Below are positions 1-10,140 of a DNA stretch of 64,000 bases, in pieces. Origin of the DNA: Neoceratodus forsteri (Eukaryota; Chordata; Ceratodontiformes; Ceratodontidae); the NCBI GenBank assembly GCA_016271365.2, contig CM057456.1:163098501-163162500 (forward strand), in the 5' to 3' direction. The position numbers were made by a program, and so were the translations under genes. Every line of letters starts with the position of its first letter. The first letter of the stretch is position 1. The notes under the pieces are model-generated. The model was not told the DNA's origin. It ran no database searches and saw nothing but the letters and a program-made list of their open reading frames with translations.

Positions 1-377
1 TCCCCTTTAGAGTAAAGATACAAGAAGCCAATTGAAAACATACACCAAAAATACTTAAGGAGTTCAGAGAATACAGTTTTGTATAATGTCAAAATACTCA
101 CCATCACCACCACAAAAGAATGACACAAGCACATAAAATGTGACTCAAAATGCATATGCCACTCCACTAGTTTTCAAAGAGTTTCATTTCATTTAAGCCA
201 TAACATCCAAACATAATTGACTCTGTAAGCCATTTCCTGGTTGTCATCCCATAATGTGTCATTAGAACAGTTTTGATTCCATTTTTATTTTGTTGACTGG
301 ATAAAATGCATTGTCTGAAATACAGAATGCCATTTACAGGGATGAATATGAGGGTCTAAGACAGAAGCAGGCCTTTA
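1..377. other. AT-rich sequence, nothing recognised
   Basis: No exon, open frame of note, repeat family or hairpin stands out here. It is AT-rich intron-like or intergenic sequence preceding a CR1 fragment. Confidence 0.5.
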
Positions 378-855
378 AGCCCATCAACTAAAATGGTGCA
401 CGGTCTGCACCAGAAGACATATGGAGAGAGACTAAAGGAGCTTAATATGTATAGCCTCGAGGAAAGGAGGGAGAGGGGACATGATAGAAACTTTCAAGTA
501 CCTCAAGGAATCAACAAAGTCCAAGAGGGTAGCATCTTTCAAAAAAGAGGTGTACAAGAACTAGGGGCATAATTTGAAGATAGAGGGGGGCGGCTCAGAG
601 GTAATGTAAGGAAGTATTTTTTCACAGAGAGGGTTGTGGATGCATGGAACGGCCTCCGAGGAGGTTGTGGAGTCAAAAACAGTGGTTGAATTCAAGCATG
701 CATGGGACAGTCATAAGGCAATTCTAGGGGTGGGGTGGGAAGAAGTAGGCTGCTGGTTACTAGGATCTGCGGCTTATCCATTAGGTAGGAAAATGGGCAG
801 ACTGGGTGGGCCAAGCAGTCCTTATCTGCTGTCAAATTCTATGTTTCTATGTAAG
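378..855 (+). mobile_element. CR1-like LINE, 3' end
   Basis: The frames read like the C-terminus of a CR1-type reverse transcriptase protein: KMVHGLHQKTYGERLKEL, then YSLEERRERG, then NVRKYFFTERVVDAWNGL and EEVVESKTVVEFKHAWDSHK. These follow one another across frameshifts and a stop. The family ends in a short 3' UTR (GGGCAGACTGGGTGGGCC) and an ATTCTATGTTTCTATG tail, which is visible at the end of this copy. It is strongly 5' truncated and not functional. The same tail sequence recurs in several other copies in the window. Confidence 0.85.
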
Positions 856-1091
856 ACCACCTCCTACTTCTTAGTAGTTTTACCCAATTGCTGCCCTAGG
901 CTATCCTCGTAGTTCTGTCTTGTCCCACCGCTAAGGCTATTGGTATCTCTGAATTGATTGCTGTTTCTGACATCCCATCCCAAATATGCAAATTAATTAA
1001 AGCTTCTATTGCTTCACTGAAGGAAAATGGCCCAATCAAGAAGATAAGCTTATTTCTGCATTTTCAGATGAAATGGTCTAGATGGTTACTT

Positions 1092-1095
<4 letters not shown>

Positions 1096-1151
<56 letters not shown>

Positions 1152-1157
1152 CATATA
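1096..1157. repeat. (GT)n(AT)n microsatellite
   Basis: A short GT run passes directly into about twenty AT repeats and ends in ACATACATAT. The small frames called across it on both strands are products of the repeat. Confidence 0.95.
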
Positions 1158-1162
1158 GATAA

Positions 1163-1512
1163 TGAGGCAAAAACTCCATTTAATGCATCAGTTGGGGTTG
1201 TTCCACAGTGACAAAAGCGAGGAAATTCAATGTTACGGTTGGAAACCCCTTGCACCCTCCAGCCACCCCCAACTGGCATCAGGGTGCGGCGTTGGGGTCG
1301 TCGACCCTAACCCTCACCCCATCACATGTGGAAAGAAGCTGAGGAATAGGAGAATGGGGTGAGAGTTAGACCGACGATCTCAACGCCGCACTCGAAGCCG
1401 TTGGGGGTGGGCTGAGGGTGCAAGGAGGTTTCAACTCTAACATCGAATTTCTCACTTTTGTTGCTGTGGAACAACCCTAACTGATGCATTAAATGGAGGT
1501 TTTATTTGCCTC
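1163..1512. mobile_element. Foldback/MITE-like palindromic element
   Basis: The left arm starts with GAGGCAAAAACTCCATTTAA and the right arm ends with its near-complement, TTAAATGGAGG..TTTGCCTC. The two arms match for roughly 120 bases each, through the GTTCCACAG, TTGCACCCTC and CACCCCCAAC blocks. Between them lies a short, GC-richer centre with AACGCCGCA blocks. There is no open frame of meaning, so it is probably a non-autonomous DNA transposon. I see no convincing target duplication. Confidence 0.75.
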
Positions 1513-1919
1513 TAATTTCCCTTCTTTTGAGAATGATAACGAGAAATAGTGAATGTAATGTTGTGGGAGCACGAAGCCCTGCAACGTGATGTCTTGTCAT
1601 ATAGTAACATGGTGCCCGCAATGTAAATGGTAATGCGCATGGTGACGCAAAGTGAAACAGAAAGAGAAACAGTACTGTAGACACAAATGTTAAAATAAGG
1701 CAAACGTAAGTGCAAATGAAAACGCAGGATAATGCACATGGTGGCATAGATGGGAACGGTAAGTGAACGGGTACAGAACCGCAAGCAGAAGGTAAGGATA
1801 ACAGTAATGTAAGTGCACAGGCTGGTTTTCCAAAAGCTGTATAGAGAGAGAGACAGTGAGTACAAAGAATGTATGCATAATAATGAGTCTCTGAGCAGAA
1901 AGTGAGGAGTTGGAATACT
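1513..1919. other. No gene seen; low-complexity CGTAA/TGTAA-rich stretch
   Basis: The sequence is a string of degenerate short phrases such as GTAATGT, GGTAAGT and AACGTAAGTG. The minus-strand frames here are leucine-, serine- and cysteine-rich by composition and match no family I know. Confidence 0.45.
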
Positions 1920-3160
1920 AAATTGCTTATATCTCAGGAACCATACAACGAGAAAATAATTTAAAAGTCATATGATTTATGACCTTTCTGGTTGTTTTAT
2001 ACTTAGCCCCTACTAGGGGCTAAGCATTTTCTGACAAAAGTCCATGATCTTGCACCATTTCCCAGATCACGGGCCCTGAAAGGCCGTAACGCCGTAATGT
2101 TATCCTATGGGAAAAAGAGAAGTTCAGAGTGCCATAACTTTGCCGCCTGTAATATTTTTTCACCAAACCACCAAAAGGCACATCTGTGGATGTTGGCTTT
2201 CTTCCTCCAAATTTCAGTGTAAAAGACCAAACCGTTATTTTGCAGCAGGGTAGCAAAGAATTCCTGTCATGTAGCGGATGCCGAATGTTATCCTATGGGA
2301 AAAAAGAGAAGTTCGAGTGCCATAACTTTGCTGCCCTGTAATATTTTTTCACCACACCACCAAAAGTCACATCTGTGAGATGTTGGCTGCCTTCCTCCAA
2401 ATTTCAGCCCAAAGGACCAAACCGTTCATTTGCAGCAGGTGGCAAAGAATTCCTGTTATTTTGGGCATAGTGTTGCAAAGCAGTGTCGTGATTTCATGTA
2501 AGCTTTGACAGGTTTGTGGAAAGTGCTGTGAGTGCGACATCACTTTGCAACACTACTTTTCCAGAAATTGGAAAAACATATTTCTAGGGTGTTTAACCTC
2601 AAAATAAAGACATGCCTAGCATCGTTAGGGTCCGACTAGGTAAACACAAACAGAATTGTGTTGCTAGAGGGTCCCAAATTTAAATGCCAAGCATTTTTCT
2701 GATCACCAGCTGAAAATAAAATGGTGGATTTGAGACACTAAAAGTGCATTTGCGACACTGTCAAACTTTTGTTAACTTTTCCCATTGACTTATAATGGAA
2801 AATTGTTTTGAATAATGTTTGAACAGTTTAATATTTTTCACGAAATCTTCAAAAGGCACATCGGGGACCCCAGCCGCACGCTCCTGAAGTTTTCGGACCG
2901 TCAGCAGAACCGTGCAACCTGTAGGGATGAGCAAAGAATTCAAAAAGCATAAACACGTGTAGATCACGCTTAATAACTCTGCAGTCAGATATACTAACAG
3001 TTCAAAAGTTGGCAGATCCCAAGATGTATGGTTCTTATCATGTATTCCAAATTTCAGGCAAATCCATTGAACGATGGTAAAGTTATTATGAGAAAAATTT
3101 TAGGTTTAACATGTAAATGGCTCCTCAACCTAACTATGGTAGCACTACCATGCTACCATT
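1920..3160 (+). repeat. Hairpin-ended repeat family, copy 1
   Basis: This 1.2-kb repeat has an inverted partner at 63034-64000. Near its left side is the hairpin CTTAGCCCCTACTAGGGGCT (2002-2024). Its right end is a hairpin of the form ATGGTAGCA-CTACCA-TGCTACCAT (3136-3159) followed by an AT run. Inside are two clear tandem units (about 2095-2260 and 2285-2455) carrying GTTATCCTATGGGAAAAA, GCCATAACTTTG and TAATATTTTTTCACCA; a more diverged block with TTAATATTTTTCAC lies near 2830. I find no transposase frame. Confidence 0.8.
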
Positions 3161-3384
3161 ATATATATATACATGGCATACTACAGTACTGCCCCAGCAA
3201 GATGAAGCACTGTCATTTTTCAGCGAGTGATATTTTCCAGGATACTGCAGGAATCAATGCAGTCCAATGGTTATTATTTCTGTTTGTCATGCAGAAAACG
3301 TTGATGTCTAATTACAAAGTGCTTCATCCTAGATGGCAGCACTACAGGTATATGTCACCTTAAACTGTACCTCTCACAACTGGA

Positions 3385-5765
3385 TTGGTCCCAAATCAGG
3401 CTTGCACAGTCCATAGACGAGGCATTGGATTTTTCTCTTGTACTTTTAACACTGCCTTGACCTTTATGCCCCTTCGTAGAAATCACACCAAAAACAAAGC
3501 ACGGTCTGGGTTACCCTTCCCTCCTTCACAAACTTACAGTGAGAGACAACCTATGGCACATTGCCGTGGAATCTGCCAAGCCAGCTGATAGGCAAGTGTA
3601 CAACGCCAAGTGCAATAAGTGTATTTGGGCCATTCGATAGGTCAAAACCCAATACTACCAATCTGCTCTTGTCTCCTCCTGGGGTTGCCTAGGAACTTTT
3701 AGGATAATGTAAAACAGCTGAATGGGAAATCCAGTTCCCCACCCCTCTCAACTCTTCTTTAATGGAACTGTCTGCTCTGATCCCTTGGCATTGCAGACTG
3801 CCTAAACCACACTTTCTCAGACATGAGTTCAGTCCTGCCCAGTAACTTCTTTGACCCCATCCCAGTAGCGCCCTGCCCACTCTCCAGAGACCTCCTTCTA
3901 TCTAAGTACCATCTCCCTGCTGGAGGCAAGACCCTTCTGCAAAGAGCCGTTAGTAGTAACAACCCCGCACTGACCTACTGGGCACTAGGCTACTTCATCT
4001 GATGTTGGATGCTACACTGGTCCCACTTATCGAGCTGCTCAACTGCTCTCTGTGCCTGGGGCAGCTCTCCAGCACATGGAAACCACCATCATCACTCCCA
4101 TCCTAAAGAGTGGTGATCAAGTGACCCCGGTAACCATCAACCTATCTCCATCCTCCCCACTTCTAAGACCCTTGAAAAGTAGTTGCCAACCAGCTTGCTG
4201 AATACCTGGCTATGCACAATATTCTGTGCCCTGAACAGCATGGCTTTTGTGCAGGTCACAGCACCACAACCGCCATTTGAATTCTCCAACTTTCTGCACT
4301 CTGCTCTTGATGCTGGAAGTTCTGCCAGTGCTGTGTTCATTGATCTCTCAAGGCCTTTGACATGGTTTGCCATCCCTCCTGCTGACTCCCTCAGATGCCT
4401 TGATTTCTCCCTGACCCCTTGCATGGTTCACTAGCTACCTCTCTGCCAGAACTCAGTGTGTAAAATCAATAGCACCCTGTCTGACACACAACCTGTCCAC
4501 TCTGGGGTTCTCCAGGGCTCCATTTTAGGCCCTCCTCTTCAGTCTCTACCTCAACTCCCTTCCTCGGCCTGCCCAAGTAAAATCCTCATCTATGCAGATG
4601 ACACTGTGCTCGCACCTCTGACCCCAACCCCAACACACTCCAGGCTACCCTCCAACAAGCTTTTGATAGAGCTGAGCATTGGTTCACATCACAAAGGCTA
4701 GTCCTGAACCTAAAAGACCAAAGCTATGCTCTTCTCACATCACCAAAGCAAAGCCAGTGGTGCCCTCTTGTGATACTGCCCAGCACACTAAACCCCACTG
4801 AGCAGGTTTCCTCCTACAAGTATCTGGGCATTACCTTTAATTCGCACCTCTTCCATTCCCATAGCAATGCCCTTCTGCCACCAATGTCAGGATTGGACTG
4901 TTATGCCACCATAGGGACTGCTCTACCACAAGAGGCCCTTAGATTAGCAATCACCTCCTCTGTCCTGTCACTAATCGACTATGGGCTGCCCATCAGTGCT
5001 GTAGCTGACAACACTGCACTTGCAAGAATCCAGCTATAAACAAGGCCTGCAGGCTAATGCTGGGAGCCCCTAGGTGCACCCATACATGCCTGCTGTACTC
5101 CACCACCAACTTGCTCAACCTTGAAGAAAGACTCCGCTTCAAACCTGCCTTCTTGTAAAAAGACCCTGCTAGGGCTCTCTCCACCTGGGTTGCCACCTCC
5201 CTGCAGCATGCCTCCCCTCAGTCTCCACCCCAGCACTGTCAAAGCCTCCCTTATTGTCCCCAGGGTAAGGACCTCTATAGCTCAGAGATCCTTTTGCTAT
5301 CGGGCTCCTTCCTGCTTCAATTCACTCCCAGCCAGCATAGCTGACTCCACTAAGCTTGGTCCTTTCAAGGTCTCCCTCAGAAGCCATCTGACAAGCACTG
5401 CTCGCAACTGCACATAATCCTCCACCTGCCCTTACCCCTCACCCCTAGACTGGGTTTGCCCTGTCTACTTTTGCTGTATATGCCTGGGGTCTCAGGCAAC
5501 ATCTGCTGACTAATGTAATAAAATATCTTTGGTTGCTACTTGACATGGTACTCATGTACCTATATTATAGTACTGTGATCTACCTATTACCAAGCTTGTA
5601 CCACCAGTGAATTCTGTAACACTGGTTGCTTTGTTATTCTAAGTGTTATGTACTGTACTGTTTTGTTTACTGTGATGTATTGCTGTCTTGACGAGGTGCC
5701 TTGTAAATGAGTCTTTGACTAAAAGGTCTGTAAACTGATGATCTAATAAATACATAAATATGTGG
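3385..5765 (+). mobile_element. L2-like LINE, 5' truncated, frameshifted
   Basis: Fragments of a non-LTR retrotransposon polyprotein occur in order on this strand. At about 4080-4420 is the RT front end (ITPILKSGD; then an SAVFIDLS block equivalent to motif A). At about 4500 is GVLQGSILGPPL, matching the GxPQGSxLGPxL motif B. At about 4590 is YADDTVL, the intact catalytic YADD motif C. At about 4770-5040 are SSYKYLGITF and the thumb-like region. The 3' end is AATAAATACATAAATA. Stops and frameshifts throughout mean this copy is dead. The linker upstream of RT begins near 3385; the endonuclease is missing. L2 versus a Rex1-like family is not settled by eye. Confidence 0.85.
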
Positions 5766-6805
5766 AATGACACTCTTTCAGACTGAAGATTAGAATGGCA
5801 GAATAGCAACAGTTAACTTAAGAGGGATGTGCCTTAGATAATGATGCTCCCTCGCTGCATCGAAAAAGAGGGTCACAGAATTACATTGAGGGCTCCATTC
5901 TTTTGTGATAGAGTTTTTAACCTCCGATTGCCATCATGCCTGCTTCAGGTGACTTCGGTCCATCAGTCCAATCCACCACTCGCCCCCATCAGACCAGTGG
6001 GGATCCACATGGGGTGTGACCCAAGGGAAACTGTGGTGTCATATGGGAGTGACCGTGCACATCAATTATTTTCTACATTTTCTCACATGTTCCCTCCCTA
6101 ATGCTCGATGTAGGACATGCATCCCCACGCACACCCTCAAATGCATGCAGTGATGCCCTGCAGAGAAGAAGAGTTCCCCAGCCAATGGCAGGGATTACTG
6201 TGCTAGAATCAGAGTGCCTCCTTCCTCTGGCTGAGAGTGCTACCATGCCACATCTATATCCAGCCCCTCCAGCCACCCAACCTGGCTTGCTGCGTCTACT
6301 CCCAAAACCAGATCAGCAGCACAGAAGCATGAGGGTCCCTATCTTTACAGACATCAGTTTCATTCCATTCAGCTACAATGAGAAAGCTCTTTCCTACAAT
6401 TGCACTAAATGAAATGGCACACTTTATGAAGATTAAAAAGGTGCCATCCTTTATATACTATAACTGGCACAATTCAGGCATTTCCTGGATGGATACCACA
6501 AAAGAAAACATCATGGTATCTTCTCTTTGGATAAACAGTATCAAGAGGAACTAGGCAAGGTATTTTTTACCAAAATGTTGAGAATTATGGTACTCCAGCT
6601 ATCAAAAGAAGCATAAAGATTAGTTCTGGTGTAGTGCCTTCCTTTATCCAGCAGACACCTTTGACAACTTGGCTATATGTCACAGCCCCATTCATGAGCT
6701 AAAACTGAGTGAGTTAACTCATTCCCTTTATTTCATTGTTCTGCACCCTTGTTCCCATGCAAACTTGCAGCTTTAAAAGATTTACTGTGCAGTAAGATCT
6801 ATATA
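5766..6805. other. No gene recognised
   Basis: About 1 kb holding only short frames without family resemblance. I see no clear repeat boundary. It may be old, diverged transposon or plain intron. Confidence 0.4.
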
Positions 6806-7640
6806 GATACATAGATACTGCCGGCAGGTAAGAGCCTATGGCCTACCCAGTCTGCCCATTTGAGCTCATAAGTTCACTTTAAGTTTTTCTGAAGTGTTTT
6901 GCCCCTTACCCCTGACCTCCAGGATTCTCTTGTCTATCCCATGCATTCTTAAATCATGTGATTGTTTCAGCCCCACCACTTTTTCAGGCAGGGTGTTCCA
7001 CTTGTCCACCACCTTTCAATGAAGAAATTCTACCTCACATTTCCTCTGAATCACCCTCCTTCAACTTCATCCCATGCCTCTAGTCCTGAAACATCTTTTC
7101 ACTGGAAAATAGTGTTTTCCTTCACCCTGTTCCTCCTCGTAGGTTATTTGTAGGTCTCTATCATATCCCCCCTCTCCTTTTTCTTGTCCAGGAGTACATA
7201 GTCAAGTCCTTCAGCCTGTCCTCACAGGACTTGTGATGCAATCCCTGTACCATCTTTGTTGCCCTCCTCTGAACCTACTCCACAATGTCTTTGTCCTTAT
7301 GTAGGTAAGATCTCCCAACTGGACACTGTAATCCAGGTGGGGCCTCACTAGTGTCTTGTATAGTGGAATTATGACCTCCCTTTTCCTGCTGGTGATGCCC
7401 CGCCTATACATCCCAGCATCCTATTCACTTAACCTGCAGTCTTGTTGCACTGTTTCCCTACCTTGAGGTCATCAGAGATAATAACCCCAAGGTCCCTTTC
7501 CTGCTTGTGCATGCTATATCCTCACCTCTAACTGATATGTTGTTCCAGGGTTTTTGTTCCCTATATGCATTATTTTGCATTAAATTTCAACTGCCAAACC
7601 CTTGACCATCCTTCAGACTTCTACAGTAGTAGATCAGCCT
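6806..7640 (-). mobile_element. CR1-like LINE, 3' third, minus strand
   Basis: Read on the minus strand, this ends with the standard CR1-family tail (GGGCAGACTGGGTAGGCC, then a degraded ATCTATGTATC tail near 6806). Upstream it encodes RRGITSRKREVIIPLYKTLV and RPHLDYSVQ, typical of the region after the RT thumb. Other phrases are the antisense of HHLGLQCP-like and EVKFLH-like CR1 C-terminal blocks. The frame is broken several times. It shares the same 3' region with the copy at 32335-32672. Confidence 0.85.
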
Positions 7641-8149
7641 TAAGTTTAACCAAAACACCATAGCATCAGAAAGCTTTTTCAGAAACCTTCCCCTACTTGA
7701 CCCAACACTGACAAAGCCTTGTCTGGCTGCCTTCTTCCTGCACTTGTATGTCGCCTTGCTCAACCTTCAAACTAATATTTCTCCTCTTGTTTAACGTATG
7801 ATTGTTATATTGTTGTAGTTTTACTTATCTAATTGCTAACACCCAACTTCTGTACCAAGTTCCAACTCATTGTATGTTTTGCACTAGAGCTCTTGATTAT
7901 TTCATATGTTCTAAACTGTTTTTTTTCCTGCAATTTATTTACTTACTTTTTGAAAAGATATTTAAAACTGACATGTTTAGCTTTCTTCTGCAGTGTTCAG
8001 CAAACTCTGTGTGAAGCAGCACATCTGTTGCGCATGGCACCAGACCTGTAACTAGGTTTCATGAGAATCTGTAACAGGTTACCCATTGTACACAGTGCCA
8101 GGCTTGTAGGATCCCTACACAAAGCTAAACTATCTGATGGGTAGGTGAG
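7641..8149. other. No gene recognised
   Basis: AT-rich sequence with short hydrophobic frames caused by T-runs. Nothing attributable to a family. Confidence 0.4.
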
Positions 8150-8612
8150 AAACTTGCCACTTGGGTGATCATAAGGGAATGGTAAAATGTATATAGCATT
8201 TTCACATACAGTGTATCCCAAAGTGCTTTACAAGCAATGCTAGATTGGTAGTAAAGTAACTGAATGTAGTGGCAGCCATATTGCACATCAGCACCCACAT
8301 ACAGCCTGGACAATTGCATGATCTGGTTTATGGGAAGGGAACATTGGCCAGGAAAACAGGAATATCCCTACTCTTTGTGAAGAGTGCCCTGGGTTCTTTT
8401 ACTTCCACCTGGACACCCAGCAGAACAGCACCTGGATGGGTAGAAGGGACCTCAATTTAACGTCTCATCCAAAGGACAGCACACCCCAGCAGTACAGCAC
8501 CCCTAATACTGCACTCAGATGCCAGAAGTTTAGGTATGAGTCCAACCCCAGCGTGGATGAAACCCATGACCTTCTGGTCCAGAGGGGATGCTACCAACTG
8601 AGCCACACTGAC
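8150..8612 (-). mobile_element. tRNA-derived SINE with V-SINE/HE1-like body
   Basis: On the minus strand the 5' head carries an A box, GTGGCTCAGTTGG (8594-8606), and a B box, GGTTTCATCC (8555-8564). This is the Pol III promoter arrangement of a tRNA-derived SINE. The body has GGATGAGACGTTAAATTGAG, as in the V-SINE/HE1-type SINEs of fishes and lungfish. The tail reads GTAAAGCACTTTGGGATACA then a GCTATATACA block, which resembles L2-type LINE ends. About 460 bases, near full length. A related body is at 55190-55390. Confidence 0.8.
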
Positions 8613-9413
8613 ACCAAGTAGCCCCCTCATGAAATTTGGGCTTAATAGATAACTAAACCCATGCATTTTAAATATAATGTTTCTAAAAACTGGCTTCATA
8701 GCCCTTTAAAGGAAAGGCTACTGTTTACATGAATGCTGAAACTGCATGTATTTAATTAGGATAAAAGCAGTTTTGTTGCATTTAAAAATGTAAACAACAG
8801 TCTCTCCCATGTCAAATTTCCTTCCTCAGCATTTCTAAACTGGCTGCCGACGGCAATGTGGTTACACCAATGAGGAGAGAGTCCGATCAGCAACATGCGT
8901 TGTAGTAGCAGCTGTCATGCAGCAAGACATTGTTTTCACGTCATTTTACTGTCCATTTGTTAAAAAGGGTAAAATGATTACTTAACATATGAATTATTCA
9001 TACTAATTCATACATTAAGTGATAATTATTCAAGTTTGCAAAACACATCAGACCAAAACAAACTTTTTTAACATAGTACACCCTAGCCCAATATAGTCTC
9101 TCCCATGTCAGCCTCCTTGTCACCATCTACTTTACTAAATGTCCCAAATTCCCACTCTTCCAGCACATGCCTTATTGTTTGAACAATACCTGGTGGTGTA
9201 GTGGAAGAAACAGAGTCATGAAGACCCCTGTCTCTGGTGCCCCCACAACTAGAGCTCACAATACACCCATTCCATCTGGAGCATTACCCTCCCAAGTGAA
9301 CAATTATCCTGCCATGTCAGTTTTCATTTCCAGACATTTCAGAATAGGAAAGGACTGCTCCTGCTATGTCTGGACCTCACGGTAACCACTCACATGAACT
9401 AAAACAACAACAA
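8613..9413. other. No gene recognised
   Basis: Nothing coding. The phrase AGTCTCTCCCATGTCA occurs twice (about 8800 and 9096), so part of this stretch may be a short duplicated element. Confidence 0.35.
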
Positions 9414-10140
9414 ACAAGCATTTGTCAATGCCAAATGTTTGCTTGCTGGTATTAGCATTGGAAATGCAGGAGTTAGAGAGATACAGAATAGGAATGGCAG
9501 TGAAGTATTGAACTTCATGCCAACCCCACCTCCACCCTGCAGAGAAGGACAGGCATTGGGGTATGCGCTTGGGTCGCCGCCTATAACGCTCATGCCATTT
9601 CTCTTCACCCTATCCTGTAGACACCGACACATGTTGAGGTGTGCCTTGGGGTGTTTGGCTGTACAGTCACCCATTCCATATGGACAAACACTGAAATGGG
9701 TGCAGTATAGGAGAGCGAGGTGAACTGTGGGGTCAAAGAGTTCAAGGCACACCTCGATGCCTGTCACTGGCTGCAGGGTGGTGGGGTGGGGGTGAAATGG
9801 CATGAGCAATACAATCGGCAATCCAAGGGCACACACTGATGCCTGTCAGTCTGTACAGGGTGGAGGTTATGGCTAGACACCCTAACACCCTGGCGCTTGT
9901 TGGCATCTACACTACAAATTTTCAGCATGGCCTTTGTGACCCCCACCTCAAGAAAGCATTTGGGACCTCTTCTCATGAACAGTGGCACTGTGTTTTTGTT
10001 AATGTGTCCCGGACTAGGAGTTCCTACAGTGACTGCCATTCTGTGCCAGATGTATGAAAACACAGATTGGGCAGGATGTGAAGAATGACAACTGTACCAT
10101 TCATAGAGACCTGTGAAGGGATGGCAATGTTGGAAATCTG
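9414..10140 (+). mobile_element. IR-satellite family, left copy: terminus and first units
   Basis: It begins with ACAAGCATTTGTCAATGCC, a terminal motif also found inverted at 23709-23726, about 40836-40854 and about 40921-40939. The next 150 bases (GTTTGCTTGCTGG, GTGAAGTATTGAAC, CCACCCTGCAGAG) match 23590-23726 in reverse orientation. From about 9840 it passes into satellite units with TTTTCAGCATGGCC and ATGGCAATGTTGGAAATCTG. It is cut at 10140 by the 2.6-kb insertion. No protein frame is convincing. Confidence 0.7.

Noticed and set aside
9399..9836. 145-residue minus-strand frame
   Set aside because: It covers the terminus of the IR-satellite element, and an overlapping plus-strand frame is equally open; composition only.
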